Origin: Akkermansiaceae bacterium
GTDB taxonomy: Bacteria > Verrucomicrobiota > Verrucomicrobiia > Verrucomicrobiales > Akkermansiaceae
NCBI GenBank assembly: GCA_905181965.1
Contig: CAJIZY010000013.1
Location: 1 to 64,000 of the forward strand
Reading direction: 5' to 3'
DNA: 64,000 nucleotides
A model generated the notes under the pieces. The model had not been told where the DNA came from. It made no database searches and saw only the letters and a program-made list of their open reading frames with translations. The position numbers and the translations under genes were made by a program. How positions within the stretch are numbered: position 1 is the stretch's first letter; the number at the start of each line of letters is the position of its first letter. This document shows, piece by piece, positions 10,001 to 18,399 of this stretch.

Positions 10001-10831
10001 CTCAAAATTGATCTCGATTTCCTAGACACCTCGGGCTACGTCGTTCTCCCTATCGCTTCCGCCGCAATTCCTATCGATGCCAGTGGAGAAACTCCAGCAC
10101 GACCTTATCGAGACCTTTCGCTCGCTATGATTCTCGACCAACGCGAGACAGAGAAAGAGGGAACCGTCACCCTTGAAATCCGGGCCTCTGGACACGGGCT
10201 TGTTCCCGCAATCGGAGAATTGATCAAGCTTCCTATCGAGGGCTTTAAGGTCGCTTCTACCGACGACCGCGAATTGCAAGTCGATGAACTCGACGCGCGG
10301 ACTGATGATGGTGCGCCCATCTCGACTCACGAATGGCGCCTCGTCCTCGAACCAAAATCTGAAAATCTTCCTGAAAACTTCTCCTTTCCTGAGATCCTTG
10401 CCAATCTTTCGACAAAAGACGATGAAGGTCTCACTCTTCAAAAATACGAGGATGTTGATCTTGTTGCGGTGGAGCAAACAACTCTAATTCAGAGTGGCTC
10501 CTCAAAATCTCCACCCTATCTCTTGCTTTTAACCCTGCTACTTCTTGTGATCTGCATCTCAACCTACTTCCTCTTCTTTAAAAAAAGAGAGGAGATTGTC
10601 ATTCAGAATGAACCGGAGCTTCCAGCCACCCTCACCCCAGTCAGCTTGTTAGCCTTCCTTGAAGGTCTGCACCGCGATACTCACCTACCAAAAGAAGCTC
10701 GGGGAAAAATCCAGAAATCCATCAAATCCCTAAGAGATCGCTCCTTTGGACCGAACACCGATGTTCCCAAGATCGAGGAATTGAGAGAAATTGCTGAAGG
10801 TTTGATCAAACCACTCCAACAGGCTGGATAG
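7067..10831 (+). CDS. Very large secreted/membrane-anchored protein of unknown function
   Basis: 1254 residues. A signal peptide covers about 1-18 (MKSRHILLLSLTLISASA). A long alpha-helical body, with tyrosine-rich patches (SYYYGYNQRAE and YSYNYGRP), is followed by a probable beta-rich region around 1000-1130. One membrane helix near residues 1145-1165 (YLLLLTLLLLVICISTYF) precedes a basic stop-transfer (KKREE) and a cytoplasmic tail of about 85 residues. The topology resembles BatD-like proteins (large periplasmic part, C-terminal helix, short tail), and it lies downstream of the vWA and TPR genes, so it may be an enlarged BatD counterpart. No domain is recognised with confidence. Confidence 0.75.
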   Translation: MKSRHILLLSLTLISASAQKPSPLSFTTKITPEMIETLEAQGGQALKINPSRAPRPPKAPLTPEQQRTKMLQGLKIDRTTSGILANRLAEKNEEGKTTTIIPAPPKDPEAKSSANPQIKKQREDMAKLATFKNDFNQFTRDITLGRWIKVKDYLASLPSGDATLAFRQMVTQLNTPVTVRPRKELTSLGAKQHQQQQYLRPEEFLALTDASQKAPDNSILPQLASLIKGERKPPSDFFAILAKGTRYFGLSDEETRARTARLLIEAGHLDETITFLPSLKVAKEKKNHAALNLLGRYYAESYSADRDGEHLENAWQISLGIISQKKAPLNERAEALYRALALVPDLEDGTGSDWLTETFSNASNEGFEILATVGTMTSQVREHRSPDFRLEQLKLQTAAVAALTSNEEIDLKPWQEILTLYVRNWNAEANRSYQLDTSNSMRPQAQVDAYGNLFYSRYKPPVQQGSSRTIPAIPSGDLLRTRPSEQWLTQVDSAVRLENIILSAKLFLKVKEEEKAFPILKKLAKIKPDESKELVREMIRVWADNNNPNQKSRYRSSYSYYYGYNQRAETIPLTRSKQERNLKLLANMVSEVKALGLDENFQEEFADAFIRAHSQAEVWRIEALTSVFGETSKLDAGTITSLLRRMRQNLALLWPNPKLQEQAKTNRKDKELIAQIFKGYAAAKNLCLDALDQHPDDWALKLQLASIKYEESNYKAGLASHPEHSTTKGFALEDLATATSDYISSLPLEDEDEESTEAFTTWFYAALGSPDLAALKAEHQPIQAEFVKIKAALESIPESCRQRHLDDFANTLNSRLANVKADLKYRFLEAGLQITGKHERIEEASKVYQYYQDLVTEIQLDTYVDGPDRLTSTEPFGLFVNLRHTKEIERESGGFQRYLINQNNSPYSYNYGRPTEDYRDKFEKGARSVLEEHFEILSLTFHNSKVMSRTDAQDGWTVTPYAYFLLKPKGPEIDAVPPLKIDLDFLDTSGYVVLPIASAAIPIDASGETPARPYRDLSLAMILDQRETEKEGTVTLEIRASGHGLVPAIGELIKLPIEGFKVASTDDRELQVDELDARTDDGAPISTHEWRLVLEPKSENLPENFSFPEILANLSTKDDEGLTLQKYEDVDLVAVEQTTLIQSGSSKSPPYLLLLTLLLLVICISTYFLFFKKREEIVIQNEPELPATLTPVSLLAFLEGLHRDTHLPKEARGKIQKSIKSLRDRSFGPNTDVPKIEELREIAEGLIKPLQQAG

Positions 10832-10900
10832 AAACCGGTCAAAAACGATTGTTAGACCCTGCTCGCCTTTTGCGTATTTAGGGCTAACCTTAATCCGTCT

Positions 10901-12118
10901 ATGCCACAGCTGATTCGCATCATTCTTCCTATCGCCGTCCTGGCCGTGGGATACTTTTCGTTTCATCAACTCGCTGACGAGAAAGAAATGCCGCCTCCTC
11001 GCCTCGGTGAACGAAGGCTCATTGAAGCCCAAGCCAACCTCCTCCAGAGAGCTGACTACCAAGTCGTCCTTCAGTCTCAGGGACTAGTCCAACCCCACAA
11101 CCAGACCTCTTTGACGCCACGAGTTGGCGGCCGGGTTCGTGAAATCTCACCAAACTTTGAGAGCGGATCATTTTTTAAAAAAGGGGAGACCCTACTTATC
11201 CTGGACCCCACCGATTTCCAGACTGCTAAAACGGCGGCTCTTGCCCGCCTTGCGAGAGCAGAAGCGAGCCTTGCTCAGGAAGACGCACGTGCCAAGCAAG
11301 CCCTTCTCGATTGGAATGATCTCGGCTACACTGAACCACCCACCGAACTTGTCCTTCGGAAGCCTCAACTCAAGGAAGCAAAAGCAAATGTAAAGGCTGC
11401 TCAAGCAGATCTCGATGACGCTATTCGTGATCTAGAACGCACCGAAGTTATTGCTCCGTATGCTGGTCGAGTAAGGCAACGACTGGTCGGCTTAGGACAA
11501 TCTGTAAGCTCCGGGACAGTCCTCGGCGAAATTTTTTCCACCGACTTCGCGGAAGTCCGCCTATCTCTTTCCGCGAAGGAACTGATCCACGTTAAGCTCC
11601 CTGATAACCCAGAAGATCCACCTGTCGATGTCACCTTAGTCGATGCCTTGACCGAAGGATCCGAGCAAACTTGGGAGGGTGAGATTGTTCGCACAGAAGG
11701 GATTCTCGATGCTAAATCACGCAAACTTTTTGTGATCGCTCGGGTAAACGATCCCTTTGGCTTGGAAGAGTCTCAACACAAAGGCAATAACGAACCCCTT
11801 CGAATTGGCCAGCCGGTGCGTGCCATCCTTGAAGGAGCCACTATTCCAGATGTTTTTGTCATACCTCGTAATACCCTATATCGGCCAAATGAAATTCTCA
11901 CCATTCACCCGACTGAGTTCACCCTAAAGCGGCAGAAGATTACTCCTATCTGGACCGACCCTGAGAATCTCGTCGTCAGCAAGAATCTTATCGAAGGTTG
12001 GCATCTGGTTACCAATAGACTATCCGCAGCTCCGGAAGGAGCCAAAGTTGAGATTGTTGAGCCAGAAGAGGAGCCCAAAGCGGCTCTCAAGAAGGGGGAT
12101 CCAAAGCCAGCGGCCTAA
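10901..12118 (+). CDS. Periplasmic adaptor (HlyD/RND membrane fusion protein)
   Basis: 405 residues with an N-terminal hydrophobic anchor (IRIILPIAVLAVGYFSF), a first lipoyl/barrel half (VQPHNQTSLTPRVGGRVREI), a helical hairpin rich in Ala, Glu and Arg (about 105-175), and the second lipoyl half (EVIAPYAGRVRQRLVGLGQS). This is the standard architecture of membrane fusion proteins that bridge an inner-membrane pump and an outer-membrane channel. No RND or ABC permease and no TolC-like gene follows, so its partner must be encoded elsewhere. The tail ends in a Glu/Lys/Pro-rich segment. Confidence 0.85.
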   Translation: MPQLIRIILPIAVLAVGYFSFHQLADEKEMPPPRLGERRLIEAQANLLQRADYQVVLQSQGLVQPHNQTSLTPRVGGRVREISPNFESGSFFKKGETLLILDPTDFQTAKTAALARLARAEASLAQEDARAKQALLDWNDLGYTEPPTELVLRKPQLKEAKANVKAAQADLDDAIRDLERTEVIAPYAGRVRQRLVGLGQSVSSGTVLGEIFSTDFAEVRLSLSAKELIHVKLPDNPEDPPVDVTLVDALTEGSEQTWEGEIVRTEGILDAKSRKLFVIARVNDPFGLEESQHKGNNEPLRIGQPVRAILEGATIPDVFVIPRNTLYRPNEILTIHPTEFTLKRQKITPIWTDPENLVVSKNLIEGWHLVTNRLSAAPEGAKVEIVEPEEEPKAALKKGDPKPAA

Positions 12119-12169
12119 GAGTGGCTAAATCAAGCTTGGAGCTGATAACCATTTCTTTTTTGTCTCGCC

Positions 12170-12769
12170 ATGACCTTTGATCTTGAAGCCATTCCTCCTG
12201 GCGATCGCTATCGAATTCTCGCCTCCTTGATCACACCTCGGCCTATCGCTTGGATCACAACTCAGGATCGCGAAGGCAACATCAACGCCGCCCCCTTTTC
12301 TTTTTTTAACGTCTTTGGATCCAACCCACCACTTGTTGCGTTTGCTCCAGGAAACAAGGACCGAAAGACTCCAAAAGACACAGCTCGGAACATTCGTGAA
12401 ACCAGAGAATTTGTCATTCATATGGTGGACGAACCGCTTGGTAAAGTGATGGTCGCTACCTCCGCAAGCCTTCCATATGGTGAGAGTGAGATCGATCTCA
12501 ACGATCTAACCACTCTTCCCTCTCAAAAAATCTCGGTTCCACGAATCGCCGATGCTCCGGTTGCGCTCGAATGCACCGAACACTCGACAATCGAAATTGG
12601 AAGCAACCGGCTGGTGGTCGGAATTGTCCATTATATTCACGTTCGTGACGGTCTCATGGATGAAAAAGGCTATCTCCTGCACGAAAAATATCACCCGCTG
12701 GCTCGCATGGCCTCCCCTGATTGGTATTCCCGCACCAACGATCAATTCGAAATCCCTCGCCCCGACTAA
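12170..12769 (+). CDS. Flavin reductase family protein (FMN-binding)
   Basis: 199 residues. The N-terminal signature YRILASLITPRPIAWITTQD and the FMN-binding loop NAAPFSFFNVFGSNPPLVAF are typical of the flavin reductase-like domain family. The later HYIHVRDGLMDEKGYLL segment is also family-like. Proteins of this type bind FMN and often reduce it with NAD(P)H. It is more canonical than the relative at 5690. It starts 51 bp after the membrane fusion protein stop; whether the two share a transcript is not clear. A GC-rich inverted repeat CTCCGG/CCGGAG (12771-12810) follows the stop. Confidence 0.88.
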   Translation: MTFDLEAIPPGDRYRILASLITPRPIAWITTQDREGNINAAPFSFFNVFGSNPPLVAFAPGNKDRKTPKDTARNIRETREFVIHMVDEPLGKVMVATSASLPYGESEIDLNDLTTLPSQKISVPRIADAPVALECTEHSTIEIGSNRLVVGIVHYIHVRDGLMDEKGYLLHEKYHPLARMASPDWYSRTNDQFEIPRPD

Positions 12770-12955
12770 GCTCCGGATTCGGGGCCGGCGCCGGTTATAT
12801 TTAGCCGGAGGGACAAGTCTGCCCCTAGAATCTGTTGCTTACGCGATTGCCAACACCCTTCCAAACTCTCAACTTACCCACGTCATGGCGAACTGTCATT
12901 TGCCGCAAACTGGCCAAAATTCTCTCAATCAAAACATCAACTAATTCCTAAATTC

Positions 12956-13816
12956 ATGATCACCAAACGCATCACCACTGAGCAAATTCTCGCCAACCTA
13001 AAAGCCAAGGTTGACGCCCGTATTCCCATCATGATCTCCTCGGCGGGATCAGGCCTCGTTGCAAAACTCCAGGAAGCGGCCGGTTCCGACTGCATCAATA
13101 CTTTCTCCGGAGCCCGCCTTCGCGCTAACGGGATGGGCACCATGTCCATGATGTGGCCCATCCTCGACTCTAACAAGCAGACCCTCGACTATACTCGCGA
13201 GGATATTATGCCAGCTCTCAGCGGAAAATCCTTCGTCTGCGCCTGCCTGAATGCCAACGATCCCCTCAAAGATATGCGCATGGTTCTTCAACAATGCAAA
13301 GACATGGGCGTCCAGTCCGTCTCAAATATCGGACCATCAGTTTCTTATGTAGACCACGATTCCGAGATTTTTAAAGTGATCACTTCCGCCGGTATCACCA
13401 TCCAAAACGAAATCGATATGCTCATTCTCGCTAAGGAAGAGATGGATATGGTTTCTGTCGGACTCGCTTTTACTGAAGAGGATTCCTATGCGATCTGCGA
13501 GCAGGCTAAGCCCCATATTTTCTGCTACCACGCGGGCACAACCAAAGGTGGCATCAAAGGCTACGACAACGGCATGACAATCGAAGAGACGGCCGAGCAA
13601 ACCGAAAAAGTTTATCAAAAGTGTCGCGAGCTAAGCCCCGATACCATTCTCGTGGCTCATGGTGCTGCCATGGAAACTCCATCCGACGCCCAATACATGC
13701 TCAACAATACCAGCGGGCACGGTTTTTGGACCGGATCCTCTACCGAACGTCTCCCAATCGAACAAGCCGTCTCAGCAGCAGCTAACGAATTCCGTGGGCT
13801 GAGCTTTGATAAATAA
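12956..13816 (+). CDS. Phosphoenolpyruvate hydrolase-like TIM-barrel protein
   Basis: 286 residues, complete from ATG. It matches the PEP hydrolase-like TIM-barrel family (PF09370 type): N-terminal ILANLKAKVDARIPIMISSA, then NTFSGARLRANGMGTMSM, the strand VQSVSNIGPSV, and the glycine-rich CYHAGTTKGGIKG loop near the barrel mouth. Members are often found alone or fused to sensor domains; the reaction is not well established, and older annotations call it a signal transduction TIM barrel. Here it is a stand-alone gene followed directly by a strong terminator. Confidence 0.8.
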   Translation: MITKRITTEQILANLKAKVDARIPIMISSAGSGLVAKLQEAAGSDCINTFSGARLRANGMGTMSMMWPILDSNKQTLDYTREDIMPALSGKSFVCACLNANDPLKDMRMVLQQCKDMGVQSVSNIGPSVSYVDHDSEIFKVITSAGITIQNEIDMLILAKEEMDMVSVGLAFTEEDSYAICEQAKPHIFCYHAGTTKGGIKGYDNGMTIEETAEQTEKVYQKCRELSPDTILVAHGAAMETPSDAQYMLNNTSGHGFWTGSSTERLPIEQAVSAAANEFRGLSFDK

Positions 13817-13863
13817 GACCCCTTTTGATGAAAGCTTAGGCTTCCTTCCAACACTCTTTAATG

Positions 13864-13897
13864 AAGCCCTCTGCCGTCGATCGGCCGAGGGCTTTTT
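13864..13897 (+). terminator. Rho-independent terminator after the TIM-barrel gene
   Basis: Perfect 8-bp stem AAGCCCTC/GAGGGCTT around a 15-base loop, followed by a T run. It lies about 48 bp after the stop codon of the PEP hydrolase-like gene and isolates it from tspO. Confidence 0.85.
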
Positions 13898-13997
13898 ACA
13901 TCACACCTATCGCCAATAACCAACACCCTTATCATTTTCTGATAATCACCATTTCCAAGATCTAGTTGGTATGAAAGAACCTTAAAACCACTCAAAT

Positions 13998-14474
13998 ATG
14001 TTCTCCTCTCTCCCCTCGAAAATTATCCTCTGCGTCCTCTCAATGCTCATATTGGGCTCAGCAGGAGGTTTTCTGACTTCCTCATCACTGAAAGACTGGT
14101 TTGAAGCACTAGAGCACCCTCCAGGCCGTCCACCCAACTGGGTATTTGGCCCGGTCTGGTCCACCCTATACTTTATGATCGGCATGAGTTTCGCTATTAT
14201 TTGGCACCGTCACCCGGACCAAATCGGAAACACTAGACTTACTGTCTTCTTCATCATTCAACTCATCCTCAACCTCGTGTGGACCCCCCTGTTTTTTGGA
14301 TTCCATCAAATCGGAACCGCCCTAGTTGTCCTTATCTCGATGTGGATTTTCATTACTCTTACGATTCACGAATTTAAAAAGCTCTCAAAGTTCGCAGCCT
14401 ACCTCTTCATCCCCTACCTCCTCTGGGTCACTTTTGCGACCTACTTAAATGGTGGCTATGCTTGGCTCAACTAG
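13998..14474 (+). CDS. tspO: TspO/MBR family tryptophan-rich sensory protein
   Basis: 158 residues with five predicted membrane helices, the number known for the family. The family signature is clear: HPPGRPPNWVFGPVWSTLYF in the first half, then WTPLFFGFHQIG and PYLLWVTFATYLNGG near the end. Bacterial TspO binds porphyrins and is linked to stress and light/oxygen signalling. It is a single gene between a terminator and the sulfatase, and nothing nearby points to tetrapyrrole metabolism. Confidence 0.93.
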   Translation: MFSSLPSKIILCVLSMLILGSAGGFLTSSSLKDWFEALEHPPGRPPNWVFGPVWSTLYFMIGMSFAIIWHRHPDQIGNTRLTVFFIIQLILNLVWTPLFFGFHQIGTALVVLISMWIFITLTIHEFKKLSKFAAYLFIPYLLWVTFATYLNGGYAWLN

Positions 14475-14552
14475 ACCTACCCCGATGATGTCAAAAATCA
14501 GGACACAACTTAATTTCATGAAAACACGACTCGAATCACACGTAAACCTCAT

Positions 14553-16736
14553 ATGCAGCGGCTTTTAAAATTTCTCGCAACCCTCATTTTTAGAAGTGTC
14601 TGCGAGGTACTGTATTTTACCATCATTATTTTTATCATGGCAGATGATATGGGATACTCCGACATCGGCTGTTATGGTGGAGAAATCAAAACGCCTAACC
14701 TCGACCGTCTTGCCTCCAAGGGGATGCGCTTCACCCAATTTTATAACACTGCCCGCTGCTGCCCCACCCGAGCTTCCCTGCTCACCGGTCTATACGCCCA
14801 TCAAGCCGGGATCGGACACATGACTGGGAACTACGGTATTCCCCAATACCAAGGCTACCTAAACAAGAAATGCGCCACAATTGCTGAAGCGCTCAAACCT
14901 GCTGGTTATCGCGCCTATATGGCCGGGAAATGGCATGTTACTCCAAAGATCTCTGCTAACGATCCTAAAGACAACTGGCCCCGTCAGCGTGGATTCGACA
15001 AATTCTTTGGCACTATCCACGGCGCCGGCTCCCTATTCGACCCCAACTCACTCACCCGAGGCAACACCCAAATCACTCCTGAGAACGACCCGGAATACGA
15101 TCCAGAAGGGACCTGGTACTACACAGACGCCATCTCAGACAACACCGTCAAACACCTTGAATCTCACTTCAAAAGCCACGCCGACAAGCCTTTCTTCCAC
15201 TACGTCGCTTACACCTCCGCTCACTGGCCTATGCACGCCCTTCCTCAAGACATCGCTAAATACGATGGCAATTACGACGGCGGTTATGCCCCAGCTTACC
15301 AAGCCCGCCTCAAAAAGATGAAGCAGCTCGGACTCATCGATTCTAAATGGGAAATTCCCGGACCCGTGGGTGATTGGTCCAAAGTCGAACTGAAGGAATG
15401 GGAGTCCGCTTGCATGGAAGTCTATGCCGCAATGGTTGACAACATGGACCAAGGTATCGGCCGTATCGTCAAATGCCTCGAAGAACACAAGCAACTCGAC
15501 AATACCCTCATTTTTTATCTTCAGGATAACGGAGGCTGCGCCGAAGGCTTTGGCCGGGGCAAGCTTGTCGGCCCGCTCAAACGTCCATCCAAGCCCACCC
15601 TCAAACCTATGGGGAAGAACGAACTTCAAACTAATATGGTTCCCACCCAATCTCGTGATGGCTATCCGCTTCGCCGTGGCAAAGGCGTCATGCCTGGGCC
15701 TCCTGAAACTGAAATCGGATACGGCGAAAACTGGGCTAATGTCTCAAACACTCCTTTTCGTGAATACAAACACTGGGTTCACGAAGGAGGCATTTCCTCT
15801 CCTCTCATCGCTCATTGGCCTGATGGTATCAAGGCTCCAATGGTTCTCTCTACCAACCCAACTCTCAATCCCTATTCACGAAACTCAGCCGAGCCCACGC
15901 ACCTTATCGACCTTATGGCTACCTGCCTGGATCTCGCCAAGGCCTCCTACCCTAAGGATAAGATTCCGGTTGAAGGAACTTCCCTTGTTCCAATCCTCAA
16001 GGGTCAGACCCTCAAACGGGGTAAGCCCATCTTCTTCGAGCACGAGGGTAACCGTGCTGTCCGCGATGGTGATTGGAAGCTCGTTGCCAAGAGCGTGAGA
16101 GGAAAATGGGAACTCTACAACATCCCCTCGGATCGCACCGAAATGAAGAACCTCGCCAAAAAGCATCCAGAAAAGGTGCAGAAGATGGCAGCCCAATATG
16201 ACGAATGGGCCAAAGAACGAGGCATCGTTCCTTTTGGCTCTTGGCGACAAGAACAGAAAATAAAGAAAATAAAATCCTCCGGGAAAAAGATCTTCAATAT
16301 CAAACCCGGTGATACCTTCACTTCTAAAACAGCTCCGAACATTGCAAATCGCCCATTCAAGGTCACGGCCGAGATAGAGAAGTTCCCTGCCTCAGGAGTC
16401 ATCCTCTCTCAAGGTGGCTCCAATCACGGTTGGTCTCTCTACCTCAAAGATGAGCACCTCTGCTTCACGGTCCGCCGGGGAGGAAAATCAAAGACAACCT
16501 CCCTCAAAGTTCCCTCCAACTGCAAAGGTTCCTTTGAAGCCATCATTGGTGAAACAAGCATCACCCTTTTGGCCGGTGAAGAACTTAACACTGTGAATCC
16601 TAACGATTTCCGTCTGAGCGCTCAGCCCATTGACATTCTTGAAGTCGGCCGAGACAGTGGTGGAATCGTCGGAAACTATGGGCAGGACTTCAAGCTCACG
16701 GTCGCTATCAAATCAGCGACTGTCACCTTAGATTAG
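14553..16736 (+). CDS. Sulfatase (arylsulfatase family) with C-terminal extra domain
   Basis: 727 residues. Metal ligands D31-D32 (MADDMGYSDIG), the formylglycine motif C69-C-P-T-R73, the GKWHV lysine/histidine motif and the late DNGG pair are all present, so the hydrolase core should be active after C69 is oxidised by a formylglycine-generating enzyme not seen here. Residues from about 600 form an added beta-rich domain (PFKVTAEIEKFPASGVILSQ) that looks lectin/LamG-like. The N-terminus is odd: the usual Lys/Arg-Pro-Asn before IIFIMADD is missing and the leader is not a clean signal peptide, so a small indel near 14600 is possible. The substrate is probably a sulfated polysaccharide. Confidence 0.9.
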   Translation: MQRLLKFLATLIFRSVCEVLYFTIIIFIMADDMGYSDIGCYGGEIKTPNLDRLASKGMRFTQFYNTARCCPTRASLLTGLYAHQAGIGHMTGNYGIPQYQGYLNKKCATIAEALKPAGYRAYMAGKWHVTPKISANDPKDNWPRQRGFDKFFGTIHGAGSLFDPNSLTRGNTQITPENDPEYDPEGTWYYTDAISDNTVKHLESHFKSHADKPFFHYVAYTSAHWPMHALPQDIAKYDGNYDGGYAPAYQARLKKMKQLGLIDSKWEIPGPVGDWSKVELKEWESACMEVYAAMVDNMDQGIGRIVKCLEEHKQLDNTLIFYLQDNGGCAEGFGRGKLVGPLKRPSKPTLKPMGKNELQTNMVPTQSRDGYPLRRGKGVMPGPPETEIGYGENWANVSNTPFREYKHWVHEGGISSPLIAHWPDGIKAPMVLSTNPTLNPYSRNSAEPTHLIDLMATCLDLAKASYPKDKIPVEGTSLVPILKGQTLKRGKPIFFEHEGNRAVRDGDWKLVAKSVRGKWELYNIPSDRTEMKNLAKKHPEKVQKMAAQYDEWAKERGIVPFGSWRQEQKIKKIKSSGKKIFNIKPGDTFTSKTAPNIANRPFKVTAEIEKFPASGVILSQGGSNHGWSLYLKDEHLCFTVRRGGKSKTTSLKVPSNCKGSFEAIIGETSITLLAGEELNTVNPNDFRLSAQPIDILEVGRDSGGIVGNYGQDFKLTVAIKSATVTLD

Positions 16737-16888
16737 AGACAGCCCTTATTTCACGACTGCCTTCTTAATCGAACATGGGATCCTGTCCACGAACAGATCA
16801 GGGTTCCAATCAAGCATGTGGGCCTGACTGGCAGGTCGAACCGGTCATTTAAAATCCGATCGATAAGGCAGCTTGGATCTTTTGCCTC

Positions 16889-17695
16889 TTATCCCAATGG
16901 AGGGATATCAAGCTGCTCTGGCAGGGCTGTTCTTGGGCGCCAAGTCAAAATCTCAGGATCACCATTAGTCACCAGCACAGTGTGCTCGAAATGACTCGAC
17001 GGCCGACGATCCGAAGTTGAAACCGTCCAACCATCATCCAACCAATCAACCGTTCCCACGCCTGCGTTGATCATGGGTTCAATCGCCAAAATCATCCCGG
17101 CCTTTAAAATGGGTGATTTACCGCCGGGGTGGTAATTAGGCACTTGGGGCTCTTCATGTAATTGGCGTCCAACGCCATGACCCACCAGATCTCTAACGAC
17201 GGTAAAACCAAACTTGGTGACATAATCTTCAACAGATCCACAAAGATCATAAAGCGCAGCACCTGACCGGGCATGAGAAATTGCCACAAAAAGAGACTCT
17301 TCTGTCACAGCGAGAAGCCGCTTCTGCTCACCATTGATTTTACCAACCGGCACTGTGAGGGCATTGTCACCGATCCATCCCTGCCGCTTTACTCCTACAT
17401 CGAGCTTCACTAGATCACCATCCTTGATGACACGATCCCCACCAATACCATGCACCACCTCCTCGTTCATCGAGATGCAAGTATAGCCCGGGAAATCACG
17501 ATATTTATAAAAGGCGCTCTTCACCTTGTGCTCTTCTATCAAAGACAAGGCATACTCATCGACCTCGCGGGTTGTTTTTCCTGCGGCAATAAATTCAGCC
17601 GTTCGCTGTAAAACATCACTCGCCACCTTACCAGCTTCCCGCATCATCACGATTTCCTGCTTGGTCTTAATGGGAATCTTAGAACGCTTGGCCAT
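16889..17695 (-). CDS. map: Methionine aminopeptidase type I
   Basis: 268 residues, close to the usual length. The pita-bread fold residues are visible: the HGIG histidine (NEEVVHGIGGDRV), the first metal aspartate in KLDVGV, the second in IGDNALTV, the histidine in VGHGVGRQLHEEP and the glutamate in LAIEPM. It removes N-terminal methionine from new proteins in the cytoplasm. It is the last gene of the large translation cluster, about 95 bp after adk, and the adk-map order behind secY is the common bacterial one. A C-terminal extension ends in LPEQLDIPPLG. Confidence 0.95.
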   Translation of the reverse strand: MAKRSKIPIKTKQEIVMMREAGKVASDVLQRTAEFIAAGKTTREVDEYALSLIEEHKVKSAFYKYRDFPGYTCISMNEEVVHGIGGDRVIKDGDLVKLDVGVKRQGWIGDNALTVPVGKINGEQKRLLAVTEESLFVAISHARSGAALYDLCGSVEDYVTKFGFTVVRDLVGHGVGRQLHEEPQVPNYHPGGKSPILKAGMILAIEPMINAGVGTVDWLDDGWTVSTSDRRPSSHFEHTVLVTNGDPEILTWRPRTALPEQLDIPPLG

Positions 17696-17790
17696 GACAA
17701 CAGGAATTAACGACTAGGCGTCCAACGGTCAAGACGTAGAAAAACCATCCCGCTTCTTACCACCATTGAAAAGTAAGCAAGAGACAGGCG

Positions 17791-18399
17791 CTACCCTCCC
17801 ACCCTCGCGTAAACCTCATCAGGAGATCCCATTCCATTGACAATGCGCGCCCGCTGTTGATCACAATAATAAGTCACAGCAGGAATAACCAAACGGCGAT
17901 ATTCGGCCAAACGATTTTCAAAATTCTCCGCCGCATCATCAGCTCTAGGTTCAAGTTTACCCCGACATTCAGGGCACAGGTGCCCCTCACCCTCACGAGC
18001 AACTCTATGACACTCCACACACTCGAGACGACATGACACCCGCCGCCGCAGTTCATCATCCGAAACGTGCAAAATGATTGCCAAAGGTTTCACCTCAAGC
18101 AACGAATCAAGCGCTTCTACTTGAGGGACGGTGCGCGGAAACCCATCCAACAACCATCCGTCACCCTGCTCACCAACCCACTCCAGCACCATCGGGATCA
18201 TGATTTTGTCAGGCACATATTCGCCACGATCTAAAAAAGTCCTCGCCTCCTGACCGAGCGCCGTATTGTCACGAAGAGCACCTCGTAAAAGCGCGCCTGT
18301 CGAGAGGTAAGCCAAGTCGTTTTCTTTAGCCAAGCGCTGGCCCTGGGTCCCCTTTCCCGACGCCGGAGGGCCGAGGAAGACCAAGTGCCGGGACTTCAT
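17791..18399 (-). CDS. adk: Adenylate kinase
   Basis: 202 residues. The P-loop is GPPASGKGT (10-18) and the AMP-binding/CORE signature is WLLDGFPRTVPQ. The LID holds four cysteines (CRLECVECHR and CPEC), indicating a zinc-binding LID. It interconverts ATP + AMP and 2 ADP. It begins directly after the secY stop codon (no spacer), so it is cotranscribed and probably translationally coupled with secY. Confidence 0.95.
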   Translation of the reverse strand: MKSRHLVFLGPPASGKGTQGQRLAKENDLAYLSTGALLRGALRDNTALGQEARTFLDRGEYVPDKIMIPMVLEWVGEQGDGWLLDGFPRTVPQVEALDSLLEVKPLAIILHVSDDELRRRVSCRLECVECHRVAREGEGHLCPECRGKLEPRADDAAENFENRLAEYRRLVIPAVTYYCDQQRARIVNGMGSPDEVYARVGG

